This document shows positions 48,761-57,980 of a stretch of DNA of 64,000 nucleotides, one piece after another. The position numbers were made by a program, and so were the translations under genes. Origin of the DNA: Formivibrio citricus (GTDB taxonomy: Bacteria; Pseudomonadota; Gammaproteobacteria; Burkholderiales; Chitinibacteraceae). The notes beneath the pieces were generated by a model. It had not been told where the DNA came from and ran no database searches. It saw nothing but the letters and a program-made list of their open reading frames with translations. Every line of letters starts with the position of its first letter. Position 1 is the first letter of the stretch. Location: NCBI RefSeq assembly GCF_900115065.1, contig NZ_FOVE01000006.1:1-64000 (forward strand), read 5' to 3'.

Positions 48761-51286
48761 TCAATCAAGTGGTAGCCAGACCTCGAACCGCGATCCCTCA
48801 CCGGCGGTTGAAGATACGCCGACATCCCCGCCCATCAGGTGCACGAATTCGCGTACCAGCGCCAGCCCCAAGCCGGTTCCGTCATGCCGGCGCGTGACGA
48901 AATCGGAAGCCTGACTGAATTTTTCGAAGATCATTTCCTGTGCTTCGGCCGGTATGCCCGGCCCCGTGTCGCTGATTGCGAGATAAAGGCGGGCGTCGCT
49001 TGTCCAGGCGGAAAATTCGACCTTGCCGGTTTCGGTGAACTTGACGGCGTTGTTGAGCAGGTTGTTGAGAACCTGCCTCAGTCGAATCGGATCGCCGCAA
49101 AAGCGCTCGGGCAAGTCGTTGGCGAAGCGGGCTTCCAGCGCCAGCCCCTTGATGCGGGCCGCCCCCTCATGGATGGTTGCGGTTTCGCGCAGGAGTTGCG
49201 GCAGGTTGAAATCGACGATCTGCAACGTCATGCTGCCGGCTTCGATCTTGGCGAGATCGAGCACATCGTTCAGCAGGGCCAGCAGGTGTTGTCCACTTTG
49301 CAGGATGATGTTGGCTTGCTCGGTCACCTCGTCGGTGGGCGCTTCCACGCAGATGAGTTCGGCAAAACCGAGGATGCCGTTCAGGGGGGTGCGCAACTCG
49401 TGCGACATCCGGGCGAGGAATTCGCTTTTCATGTGATTGGCGACCTCGGCCTCGTGCCGGGCTTCTTCCAGCCGCTGGAACGATTCCTGGACGCTGTCTG
49501 CCATGCGGTTGAGCGAGTCGGTGAGTTTGCCCAGTTCGTCGTCCGCATGCTTGTGGAAGCGGAAGCCGAACTGCCCGATCTCAATGTTCTGCAGTCCGTC
49601 GATGAGCGTGGTGACGCGCTTGGTCAGCATGGACGCCAGCCAGATGGCGACGCCCACGACGATCAATACCATCAAGAGGGTCGATGAGGTCAGGCTGACG
49701 GCCGTGCGCTGCATCGTGGCGGCGATGAGGCTGCGCATTTCCTGCCGCTGCTGTTTTGCCTTTTCGCCGAATTCGGCCACGCGCGCATTCATCTGCTGGG
49801 CGGTTTTCAGTGCCGGCTCGTGGAAGTAGTCGATGTTGGCGCCGATGGTGACGTAGCCGAAGCCGCGCGGGGTCTTGCCATAGTGGCCGGTGCGGTAGGG
49901 AATGGCCGCAGCGGTCGTGAGTTTCCAGACGCCGGTCCAGAAAATCAGGAACGAGCCGGAGCCGCCGTGCCGGGTGAGGTCGTGCCAGCCCTGGCATTGC
50001 GGCGCGAAGTTGAGATAGCGGCATTCGAGCGCGACGTTGCCGGCGCGGGTGAGTTCTGCGGCAGGCTTCTTGTGGCGCGACTGGTGATCGAAAGGCGGCG
50101 CCGCGGCAAGAAACCTGCGCAACGGCTGGCCGCTTTTTTTCCATTCTTCGTAAAGTTCGGTATCCAGCCACGGCGTGGCATATTCGCCGGTTTCGGGGTC
50201 GAAGCCGACGATGGAGTGATGACGCGGATGGGAAATGCTGCGGTCGAGGTAGTCCCAGATGAAGGCATAGTTGCCGCTCGATGCATCCGAAATCGGTGCG
50301 TAGCGGTCGTTGGTGGGAACGAGATTGTCGGTGAAGCTCATGACGTGGCTGTGGTCGAGCGCCAGCGTCAGGTAGCCGGTTATCTTGCCGTCCCGAACGA
50401 GAGGGGTCGCCCAGCGGATGATGCCCTGAAAACGTTTGCCGACCGGGTTTTCGCGCCCGGCGTAGCCTTCCTGCTCGGGGGCGAACGCAATGCCGAGCGA
50501 CCTGGCTTTTTCCGGCGTGGCCGGGCCGATGATGCGCGAGCCGACGTAGGGGCCGATCACGTCCGAGACGTAGATTTCTCCCGGTTTCAGTTTCTGCAGT
50601 TCCCTGAAATACCGTTCCGCCTTGCAGTAGGTGTTCTCGCGCCGGGAAACATCGCGCAGGTCGGCGGGCAGCACCTCGCTGGTCGATACCTTGATTTTTT
50701 CCCGGCCGTCGAGCCCGATCACGGTCAGCTCGTGATAGAGCGGCTTTTGAGCGGTGCGCAATACCGTTTCCGGCGGGCGGTAGTGGAAATCCTGGCGGTT
50801 TTCCGGGTTGGTCGAGCTGGCCGACTGGGTGTCGGAGGCGGCAGGGCGGTCGGGGACCCATTCCTTGCTGTTTTCCGAGAGTTTCCATCTGCCGGGATCG
50901 ACCAGGCCGCGCGTACGGCTGGCCAGGAAATGGCGGTAGACCTCTTCGCTTGGGGGAAGTCCGGCAGCGAGGAGCACATCGCGGTCGCGATCATGGAGGA
51001 AGTCGGCGATGGCGCGCGCAGTGTCGGTCGTGAGCCGCTCCAGTTCTTCGCGGGCGCGGTCGTCGAGCGCTTTCTGGGCCTCGCTGGCAAAGGTCTTGCC
51101 CATGTCGCCGACGGTGCTGCGCACGTCGTCCGTCATCCGGTCGGTACGCTGCGCAATGTCGCCACCCAGCCGCGAAACCCCTTCCCAAGCCAGGAGAGCG
51201 AGCAGCACCAGCGGTACGACCTTGATGGCGACGAACAGCAGGATCAGTTTGCTGCGGATGCCAAGATGATGGAAAGTGCGTTGCAT
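48761..51286 (-). CDS. Membrane sensor histidine kinase with large extracytoplasmic domain
   Basis: This 841-residue kinase has an N-terminal membrane helix (residues about 13-32) and an unusually large periplasmic part of about 480 residues with Cache-like stretches (YVSDVIGPYVGSRIIGP and ITGYLTLALDHSHVM). A second helix (about 530-550) and HAMP follow (LTKRVTTLIDGLQNIEIGQF). The HisKA H-box is FLARMSHELRTPLNGILGF near 610-628, and the HATPase domain shows NLLNNAVKFTETG, DTGPGIP and TGLGLALVREFV. No receiver domain. The convergent single-domain regulator at 48204 is a possible partner. Confidence 0.9.
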   Translation of the reverse strand: MQRTFHHLGIRSKLILLFVAIKVVPLVLLALLAWEGVSRLGGDIAQRTDRMTDDVRSTVGDMGKTFASEAQKALDDRAREELERLTTDTARAIADFLHDRDRDVLLAAGLPPSEEVYRHFLASRTRGLVDPGRWKLSENSKEWVPDRPAASDTQSASSTNPENRQDFHYRPPETVLRTAQKPLYHELTVIGLDGREKIKVSTSEVLPADLRDVSRRENTYCKAERYFRELQKLKPGEIYVSDVIGPYVGSRIIGPATPEKARSLGIAFAPEQEGYAGRENPVGKRFQGIIRWATPLVRDGKITGYLTLALDHSHVMSFTDNLVPTNDRYAPISDASSGNYAFIWDYLDRSISHPRHHSIVGFDPETGEYATPWLDTELYEEWKKSGQPLRRFLAAAPPFDHQSRHKKPAAELTRAGNVALECRYLNFAPQCQGWHDLTRHGGSGSFLIFWTGVWKLTTAAAIPYRTGHYGKTPRGFGYVTIGANIDYFHEPALKTAQQMNARVAEFGEKAKQQRQEMRSLIAATMQRTAVSLTSSTLLMVLIVVGVAIWLASMLTKRVTTLIDGLQNIEIGQFGFRFHKHADDELGKLTDSLNRMADSVQESFQRLEEARHEAEVANHMKSEFLARMSHELRTPLNGILGFAELICVEAPTDEVTEQANIILQSGQHLLALLNDVLDLAKIEAGSMTLQIVDFNLPQLLRETATIHEGAARIKGLALEARFANDLPERFCGDPIRLRQVLNNLLNNAVKFTETGKVEFSAWTSDARLYLAISDTGPGIPAEAQEMIFEKFSQASDFVTRRHDGTGLGLALVREFVHLMGGDVGVSSTAGEGSRFEVWLPLD

Positions 51287-51416
51287 GGGGTGTCTTGTCC
51301 GAGCCTGTCGGGTGCATTAACCAGTATATCGCCCCACCGGAAAATTACCGCCCCGGATGTGCAACGCGGCGCCGTGCCAGTAGAATGCCCGTCCCAGCCA
51401 ATCAAAAGCGATTCTC

Positions 51417-52232
51417 ATGTCCGACGCCGTTTCCTGCCTCGATTTCCCCTCGCTGCTCAACGGGTTGGGCGATGTCGCCGCGCGTTACGACATCGACGAT
51501 CTGGCGAGCTGTGCCTCGACCAACAGCCTGCTGCTGGAACGTGCCGCGCAGGGGGCGCCCAGCGGCAGCGTGGTCGTGACCGACGAGCAGACGGCCGGGC
51601 GCGGACGGCTGGGGCGCACGTGGCATTCCTCCCCGGAATGCAGCCTGACATTCTCGCTGCTGTGGAAATTCCCCGCGCAATCGAATCTTTCCGGATTGAG
51701 TCTGGCGGTCGGCGTGGCGATTGCCCAGGCGCTCGAAGACCTGGGCGTACCCGGAATCGGGCTCAAATGGCCCAACGACGTCTGGCTTCACGGGCGCAAG
51801 ATCGGCGGGGTGTTGATCGAGTTACAGTTCGCTTCGACGCATGCTGCGGCCGTGATCGGGATCGGCTTGAACCTGCAGCGCCACCCGGCGTGGGATGCGC
51901 TCATCGATCAGGCGCTGGCGGCGATTGCCGAATCCGGCGTGGCTGTTTCCCGCGAGGCGGTGCTGGCTGCGATCCTGCGTCGCATGGTGTCCGTGCTGGA
52001 TTGCTTTGCCGCAGAAGGCTTTGCGCCCCGGCTGCGCGCCGAATGGGAAGCGCGCAACGCGCTCAGGGGGCAAGCGGTGCGGGCAGTGCCGCGGGAGGGC
52101 GAGATGCTCACGGGATTGTGTCTGGGCGTGGCGCCGGACGGCGCGCTCGAACTGGAAAGCGCCGATGGCCAGCGCATTCTTGTGACGGTGGGCGATGTCA
52201 GCTTGCGCCCCGATCTTGCTGCGAGGCCGTGA
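51417..52232 (+). CDS. birA: Biotin--[acetyl-CoA-carboxylase] ligase
   Basis: It activates biotin and attaches it to carboxylase subunits. The 271-residue protein has the biotinoyl-AMP site TDEQTAGRGRLGRTWHS near residues 55-71, GLKWPNDVWLHGRKIGGVLIE near 118-138 and a C-terminal SH3-like domain near 215-270. The N-terminus is too short for the winged-helix repressor domain of E. coli BirA, so it is likely an enzyme only. It is convergent with the HD-GYP gene, eight bases away. The common partner coaX is not adjacent. Confidence 0.93.
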   Translation: MSDAVSCLDFPSLLNGLGDVAARYDIDDLASCASTNSLLLERAAQGAPSGSVVVTDEQTAGRGRLGRTWHSSPECSLTFSLLWKFPAQSNLSGLSLAVGVAIAQALEDLGVPGIGLKWPNDVWLHGRKIGGVLIELQFASTHAAAVIGIGLNLQRHPAWDALIDQALAAIAESGVAVSREAVLAAILRRMVSVLDCFAAEGFAPRLRAEWEARNALRGQAVRAVPREGEMLTGLCLGVAPDGALELESADGQRILVTVGDVSLRPDLAARP

Positions 52233-52240
52233 GCTGGTTC

Positions 52241-55228
52241 TCAACCGATGACTTTCCCGATATCCACTTCGTCGATCTGCTCCGGCTTCAGGAAGCGCTC
52301 CGCATAGCGCCGGTAGACGCCGGAGGTCAGGAACAGATCGAACAAATCCGGGTCGATGTGCCGTTCCTTCTTGAGCGCCGCCATGATGCGCAGCGATTCC
52401 GAGAGCGTCTTGGCCTGCTTGTAGGGGCGGTCTGACGCGGTCAGCGCCTCGAAGATGTCGGCAATTGCCATGACGCGCGAAGGAACGGAAAGCGCATCCT
52501 CTCCCAGCCTGCGCGGGTAGCCGTCTCCGGCCAGGGTTTCATGGTGCGTTCCGGCGTATTCGGGTATCCGTCTCAGGTGCTTGGGCAGCGGCAGTTGGTC
52601 GAGCATGACGATGGTCTGGACGATGTGCTCGTTGATCCGGAAGCGCTCTTCTTCGGTTAGTGTGCCGTGGGCGATGCCCAGGTTGTAGAGCTCGCCGAAG
52701 TTGTACAGCGCCTCGGGAATTTTCATCCGGAAGCCGTACTTGGGATCGAACGCCGTGTCCTGCGTGCGCGGAATGACATGCCAGGGCTGGTCGGCGAGCA
52801 AGGGCTCTTCGGCCGGCAGCGAAGCCGCGGGAACGTGCTCGCGGCGTTTGGCTTCTTCGTGCGACATGCCAATCCGGTCGTCGAAATGGCGCAGCCAGGT
52901 CCGGGCGCCGATCTGCTTCAGACGCTCGATATTTTCCGGCGCCATGGCTTCCTCGCCCAGATTGCATTCCGCGACGAAAGCGAAATCGTCGAGCAATTCT
53001 TGCTTGCGTTCGGCGAACCGGGTATCGGCTTCGCTGGCCGGCATGCCCGACTCGACCGCTTCGAGGCGCTCGATCCAGGCATCGCGCAGCAGCACTTCGA
53101 AGCGGGTGCGGATCTCGTGGATGCGGTTGTAGAGGGTTTCGAGCTTGGTGGCCTTGTCGACCACGTATTCGGGCGTGGTGACCTTGCCGCAATCGTGTAG
53201 CCAGGCGCCGATGCGAAATTCCCGCCACTCGTCCTCGGTCTTGAACCCGCAACCTGCCAGCGGGCCGGTTTCGACCTTGCCTACTTCCTCCGCCAGCATC
53301 ACCGCCAGTTCCGGAACGCGCTTGCAGTGGCCGCCGGTATAGGCGCTCTTGGCGTCGATCGCGTCGGCGATGATCTTGATCAGGGAATCCATGAGGATTT
53401 TCTGCGCATCGAGCAGGGTGTGGTTTTCCAGCGCCAGCGCGGACTGGGCGGCCAGTGCCTGGACGAAGCCGATCAGCTCCGGCGGGAAGGGCGTGACCTC
53501 ATCGGTTTTCGGATCGAGCGCATTGGTGAACTGCAAGAGGCCGATGACTTCGCCCTCGCGCGGCGAGAGCGGAACGGTCAGCAGCGAAACCGGACGGAAA
53601 CCCGCCTCCTCGCCGTGCCGGAGAAGGGCGGAAAGATCGAAGCGCGTTTCGCTGCCGATGTCCGCAATGACCACACTCTCGTTGTGCAATGCTGCGAAGG
53701 TCAGGTCGGAGCGCTCGTCGGGCGTGCCATCGGTGTGGAAAAGCGCAATCTCCGTGACCGGCGGCGCGGTGTGGTCGGTGCGCTGGACGAAGCGCAGCGT
53801 ATCGCGCTCGGTTTTCAGGTACAGCGAGGCCTCGGCGCAATCGGCAATGTCGCGACCTCCATGCAGGATGAGCTTGAGCAGCGCATCGCGATCCTTTTCG
53901 CGACTGAGCAGTAGCCCGTATTCCACGAGATCGGCGAGTTTTTCCCGTGCCAGGTTCAGCGCCTCGGTACGCAGCTTGATCGAGTGGTGCATGACCGCTT
54001 GGGCATCACCCAGCGCATTGATCTCGTAGAGGAAGGAATCGGGACGGTGCGGTTCGCCGGAAAAATCGAACTGCTTGATTCTTTCGGAATCCTGAGCCAG
54101 TGCGGCCAGAGAGCGCGAGACCTGGCGCGAACCCAGCAGTGCCAGCGGTACCAGCAGCGTCAATACGCCCAGCGTCACCAGCAGAACGTCGCGCCGGGCT
54201 TTGTCGATGAGCCCGGAAAAATCGCTGGCCGGAGCGAGCGCGATCACCAGGAAACTTGATCCGCCAATGACCTCCGAAACATGCCGCGTCACAACGTATT
54301 TTTCGGTATGTTTGCCTTCACCCAGCATGATGATCTGTGAAGCGGCGGCGGTTTTTCCCGCCAACGACCTCAAGTGAGGTTCTGCTATGTGCTCGTTGGC
54401 GACAAGCGGTGGAATGTACAGACCGGAAAAACGCGGGCCTTTACCGTGAAAGGCCAGCACCCGACCTCCTTGATCCAGCATCAGGATGGCGCCGTTGGCA
54501 GAGAGCGGCATCTGCGCCAGAAAAGCGTTCAGCGAACGCAGGCTGACGTTGGTGGATAAGACCCCGGCCCGGTCAGGCAGGGGAATGGAAATCGTCATGC
54601 CGAGTTCGCCGGTCGAGGCGAAAAAATAGGGCGGCAGGACGGTCAGCGCACCCGTTTCCATCGCGGCGGTAAACCAGGGGCGGCGTGTGGGCGCGTATTC
54701 CGGAACGGTTTCTCTTCTTGCCAGCGGCTGGCGGTTTTCATCGAGGAATTGCCAGGTTTCGCTGCGACTGCCGTCGGGTTTGCGCTCTATGTGCCAGATG
54801 CCGAAATGGGCGTTTTCCGGCGCTTTCAGTGCCGAGGTGATGAAACGGTCACGCCGGATACCGACAACCTGAAGGAATTCATTGTTCCCGAGGCCGAAAT
54901 AATGCGAATAAAGATTGGCGTCGGCTTCGAGCGAGCTCAGGAAGGTGGCCACGAGATCGCGGTGATTGAGGTGCCCGTCGCTGACGAACTGGCCGATTCC
55001 GGCGCGGGTCTGGGTGGTGACGAAGCGCGCCCGCTCGCGCACCATGCTGTCGATGCGTTCCGTCGACTGGCGGGCGATCAGGGCAAAGCGCTCCGCCGCA
55101 TTTTCCTCGGACATCGCGGTGAATTTGCCCAGCACGCTGGCGAGGAAAATCCCGGAAAGCCCAAGAACCAGCCCGACGGTGGAGCCGAGAACCCAGTTCT
55201 GGAAACGGATGTTGAGCCTGGAAAGCAT
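52241..55228 (-). CDS. Cache-HAMP-GAF-HD-GYP cyclic di-GMP phosphodiesterase
   Basis: This is a 995-residue membrane sensor. Helices at about residues 10-35 and 355-380 enclose a Cache-type periplasmic domain. A HAMP-like linker and a GAF domain (about 450-600) lead to the HD-GYP domain: GGHCKRVPELAVMLAEEVG, the metal pair in WLHDCGK, HHETLAGDGYP and RVMAIADIFEALTASDRPY. About 220 residues separate HD from HHE, far more than in the compact domain. Metal-binding residues look intact, so hydrolysis is likely. The start could also be 55249. Confidence 0.9.
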   Translation of the reverse strand: MLSRLNIRFQNWVLGSTVGLVLGLSGIFLASVLGKFTAMSEENAAERFALIARQSTERIDSMVRERARFVTTQTRAGIGQFVSDGHLNHRDLVATFLSSLEADANLYSHYFGLGNNEFLQVVGIRRDRFITSALKAPENAHFGIWHIERKPDGSRSETWQFLDENRQPLARRETVPEYAPTRRPWFTAAMETGALTVLPPYFFASTGELGMTISIPLPDRAGVLSTNVSLRSLNAFLAQMPLSANGAILMLDQGGRVLAFHGKGPRFSGLYIPPLVANEHIAEPHLRSLAGKTAAASQIIMLGEGKHTEKYVVTRHVSEVIGGSSFLVIALAPASDFSGLIDKARRDVLLVTLGVLTLLVPLALLGSRQVSRSLAALAQDSERIKQFDFSGEPHRPDSFLYEINALGDAQAVMHHSIKLRTEALNLAREKLADLVEYGLLLSREKDRDALLKLILHGGRDIADCAEASLYLKTERDTLRFVQRTDHTAPPVTEIALFHTDGTPDERSDLTFAALHNESVVIADIGSETRFDLSALLRHGEEAGFRPVSLLTVPLSPREGEVIGLLQFTNALDPKTDEVTPFPPELIGFVQALAAQSALALENHTLLDAQKILMDSLIKIIADAIDAKSAYTGGHCKRVPELAVMLAEEVGKVETGPLAGCGFKTEDEWREFRIGAWLHDCGKVTTPEYVVDKATKLETLYNRIHEIRTRFEVLLRDAWIERLEAVESGMPASEADTRFAERKQELLDDFAFVAECNLGEEAMAPENIERLKQIGARTWLRHFDDRIGMSHEEAKRREHVPAASLPAEEPLLADQPWHVIPRTQDTAFDPKYGFRMKIPEALYNFGELYNLGIAHGTLTEEERFRINEHIVQTIVMLDQLPLPKHLRRIPEYAGTHHETLAGDGYPRRLGEDALSVPSRVMAIADIFEALTASDRPYKQAKTLSESLRIMAALKKERHIDPDLFDLFLTSGVYRRYAERFLKPEQIDEVDIGKVIG

Positions 55229-55296
55229 GATGTGCCCCGGCGCTGGCATTTAGTCCCAACATAGACGATCAACGGGGAGCACGGGAAGGATGCATC

Positions 55297-55333
55297 TGCG
55301 CAAGGGGTTGAATGGCATTAACCGCCTTGCGCA
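55297..55333. repeat. Inverted repeat between ntrC and the HD-GYP gene
   Basis: TGCGCAAGG (55297-55305) and CCTTGCGCA (55325-55333) are perfect arms with a 19-nt loop, 20 bp past the ntrC stop. There is no T-run, so it may be a factor-dependent terminator or a 3'-end stabilising hairpin. Confidence 0.45.
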
Positions 55334-55352
55334 ACGGATCACAAACGGGTTC

Positions 55353-56750
55353 TCAGACTTCGCCTTCCATGCCGAGTTCCTGGATTTTCCTCGTCAGCGT
55401 GTTGCGCCCCCAGCCCAGCAACTCTGCCGCCTCGATGCGTTTGCCACCCGTGTGGGCCAGTGCCTGCTCGATGACCACGCGCTCGAAGGCCGGCGTGATG
55501 TCGTCCAGCAACCGGTGTTCGCCGCGGGAAAGCCGGTTGGCGATTTCGTGGGCCAGCGCGGTTTGCCAGTTGCCGGAAACGGCGGGCGGGGTTTCTCCTT
55601 GCGCCAGCAGCTCGGGCGGCAGGTCGTTGACTTCAACGACTTGTCCCGGCGCCATGACGGTGATCCAGTGGCAGATATTTTCCAGCTGGCGCACGTTGCC
55701 CGGAAACGGGAACGTGGTCAGGCGTGCCATGGCGTCTTCGGAGAGCTTTTTCGATTCCACGCCCAGATCGGCCGCCGATTTGAGCAGGAAATGCCGCGCC
55801 AGCAACGGGATGTCCTCCTTGCGCTCGCGCAGGGGCGGCAGGCGCAGGCGGATCACGTTGAGACGGTGGAAAAGGTCTTCGCGGAAGCCGCCTTGCTTGA
55901 CGCGGTCTTCCAGGTTCTGGTGCGTAGCGGCGATGACGCGCACGTTGGCCTTGATAGGCTGGTGGCCGCCTACGCGGTAGAAGAAGCCGTCGGACAGTAC
56001 GCGCAGCAGGCGGGTCTGCAGGTCGGCGGGCATGTCGCCGATTTCATCCAGGAACAGTGTGCCGCCCTCGGCCTGCTCGAAACGGCCCTGGCGGCGGGCG
56101 TCCGCGCCGGTGAATGCGCCGCGTTCGTGGCCGAACAGTTCGGATTCCAGCAAATCCTTCGGAATGGCCGCCGTGTTGATGGCAACGAACGGCTTGCTTG
56201 CGCGCGGGCTGTGGCGGTGCAGTGCACGGGCGACAAGCTCCTTGCCGGCCCCCGATTCGCCCGTGATCATCACGGTCGCTGCGGATTGCGAAAGCCGGCC
56301 GATGGCGCGGAATACGTCCTGCATGGCGGGAGCCTGCCCGAGGATTTCCGGTGCAGGTGAGGTCGATTCGACGATTTCAGCCTGGCGGGTGCCTTCCTGC
56401 ATGGCGCGGCGCACCAGCAGCACGGCCTGGTCGACGTCGAAAGGCTTGGGCAGGTACTCGAAGGCCCCCCCCTGGAAGGCCGATACCGCGCTGTCGAGAT
56501 CGGAGTGCGCGGTCATGATGATGACCGGAATCTCGGGCCATTTGCGTTTCACGATTTCCAGAAAGGTCAGGCCGGATTCCCCGGGCATGCGCATGTCGCA
56601 GACCACGGCCTGCGGGTGTTCGTTTTCCATGCGCGCGAGCGCTTCCGTGGCAGAGGGAAAGGTGGCGTGTTCGATACCTTCGCGCGTCAGCGCTTTCTCG
56701 AAGACCCAGCGGATCGAACGGTCGTCGTCGATGATCCAGACGGATTTCAT
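55353..56750 (-). CDS. ntrC: Nitrogen regulation response regulator NtrC
   Basis: This is a sigma-54 activator for nitrogen-starvation genes. The 465-residue protein has a receiver (DDDRSIRW, phospho-Asp in VVCDMRMPGESG near 53, KPFDVDQ), an AAA+ domain with Walker A GESGAGKE near 165, the sigma-54 contact loop GAFTGA near 215 and Walker B GGTLFLDEIGDM, and a C-terminal Fis-type HTH (RIEAAELLGWGRNTLTRKI). Its ATG overlaps the ntrB stop by 4 nt. Confidence 0.96.
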   Translation of the reverse strand: MKSVWIIDDDRSIRWVFEKALTREGIEHATFPSATEALARMENEHPQAVVCDMRMPGESGLTFLEIVKRKWPEIPVIIMTAHSDLDSAVSAFQGGAFEYLPKPFDVDQAVLLVRRAMQEGTRQAEIVESTSPAPEILGQAPAMQDVFRAIGRLSQSAATVMITGESGAGKELVARALHRHSPRASKPFVAINTAAIPKDLLESELFGHERGAFTGADARRQGRFEQAEGGTLFLDEIGDMPADLQTRLLRVLSDGFFYRVGGHQPIKANVRVIAATHQNLEDRVKQGGFREDLFHRLNVIRLRLPPLRERKEDIPLLARHFLLKSAADLGVESKKLSEDAMARLTTFPFPGNVRQLENICHWITVMAPGQVVEVNDLPPELLAQGETPPAVSGNWQTALAHEIANRLSRGEHRLLDDITPAFERVVIEQALAHTGGKRIEAAELLGWGRNTLTRKIQELGMEGEV

Positions 56751-57823
56751 GTCTGCTCCATGTTGCTTTTATCGTTTTTGTCGACCTGCCAGCCGTTGAG
56801 CGGCAGGAGAATGGTGAAGCATGTATGCCCCGGTCGGCTCTCGAATTCGATCGTGCCGTGGTGCTGTACCACGAAGGTGTGGGCCAAGTGCAGCCCGATA
56901 CCCGTGCCGCCTGGGCGCCCTGAAACCAGCGGGTAGAACAGCGTATCGCGCAGCGATTCCGGGATGCCGGGGCCGTTGTCGACGATCTCGATGCGCACCG
57001 CCAGCGGGAAGCGTCGGCGGTTGAGCGTGACCTGCCGGGCAATACGGGAGCGAAGCGTGATAACGCCGACCCCGCTCATCGCTTGCACGGCGTTGCGCAC
57101 GATGTTGAGTACCACCTGAATCAGTTGCTCGCGATCCGCGATCAGCGGCGGCAGGCTGGTGTCGTAATCGCGCTTCACCGCCAGGCCGTTGGGCGTCTCG
57201 GCCTGCACCAGGCTGCGCACGCGTTCCAGTACCTCGTGGATATTGAGCTCGGAGAGTTTGGGCAGACGATGCGGGGTCAGCAGCCGGTCTAGCAAGCCCT
57301 GCAGGCGTTGCGATTCCTCGACGATGACCTGCGTGTATTCCTTGAGCCGCGGCTCGGGAAGTTCGTGCGCCAGTAACTGGGCCGCGCCCTGGATGCCACC
57401 GAGCGGGTTCTTGATCTCGTGCGCCAGGTTGCGGATCAGTTCGCGGTTGGCCTGTTGCTGCGCCTGAACGCGCTCTTCGTTGGCGATGCGGCGCTGCTGG
57501 TCTATGTGGCGGATTTCCAGAACGAAAGCCGCATCGGGCGATTCGATCGGTGTGACGGTCAGCGTGATGTACATCTCGCCGCCGGGGCCTTCCACCGCAA
57601 GTTCGTGTTCGGTGATGGAGAGGCACTCTTTCTGGGCGGTGAGAAAGGCTTGTGTGATCGGGCTGGCCGGCCCGAAGCAGGCGGACATCGTCATGCCCTC
57701 GCAATCGCGCAGGGCGAACAGACTTTTGGCGGCCGGATTGGTGTAGACGATGCAACTGTCCGATCCGACGGCAATTACTGCGGCATCAAGGTATTCGAGT
57801 CCGGCAAAGGCGCGGGGGCTCAT
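56747..57823 (-). CDS. ntrB: Nitrogen regulation sensor kinase/phosphatase NtrB
   Basis: This cytoplasmic kinase and phosphatase of NtrC is controlled by PII. The 358-residue protein has a PAS domain (about residues 5-120), the H-box NLAHEIKNPLGGIQGAAQLL near 131-150 and a HATPase domain with NIVRNAVQAM, DNGPGIPE and GGTGIGLHLAHTF. I start at 57823 (MSPRAFAGLEYL) with GGAG upstream. The longer frame to 57862 would begin inside the sigma-54 promoter, so it is unlikely. Confidence 0.95.
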   Translation of the reverse strand: MSPRAFAGLEYLDAAVIAVGSDSCIVYTNPAAKSLFALRDCEGMTMSACFGPASPITQAFLTAQKECLSITEHELAVEGPGGEMYITLTVTPIESPDAAFVLEIRHIDQQRRIANEERVQAQQQANRELIRNLAHEIKNPLGGIQGAAQLLAHELPEPRLKEYTQVIVEESQRLQGLLDRLLTPHRLPKLSELNIHEVLERVRSLVQAETPNGLAVKRDYDTSLPPLIADREQLIQVVLNIVRNAVQAMSGVGVITLRSRIARQVTLNRRRFPLAVRIEIVDNGPGIPESLRDTLFYPLVSGRPGGTGIGLHLAHTFVVQHHGTIEFESRPGHTCFTILLPLNGWQVDKNDKSNMEQT

Positions 57824-57857
57824 GGCTTTGCGCTCCTGTTTGATTATCGACAGGTAA

Positions 57858-57873
57858 AGCAAAAGGCGCGCCA
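57858..57873 (-). promoter_or_regulatory. Sigma-54 promoter of ntrBC
   Basis: The minus strand reads TGGCGCGCCTTTTGCT, matching TGGCAC-N5-TTGCW with one change. GG and GC have the correct 10-bp separation. The expected RNA start is near 57848, about 25 nt before the ntrB ATG. Confidence 0.75.
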
Positions 57874-57923
57874 GTTCAAAAGAACGATGAAATCAAGGAT
57901 TGGCAACAACAGGAGGCACACCT

Positions 57924-57940
57924 TGCACCAGTGTAGTGCA
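57924..57940. promoter_or_regulatory. NtrC-binding palindrome upstream of ntrBC
   Basis: TGCACCAGTGTAGTGCA differs from the palindrome TGCACCA-N3-TGGTGCA at one position. Its centre is about 84 bp upstream of the predicted ntrB RNA start, the usual enhancer distance. Confidence 0.75.
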
Positions 57941-57980
57941 CTAAAACGGGGCGCGGTGCATTTGTTTGGCAGACGAACGG

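Noticed and set aside
49820-52435. 871-codon frame overlapping the sensor kinase and birA
   Set aside because: It covers two genes with clear motifs; the composition is arginine/alanine-rich and not protein-like.
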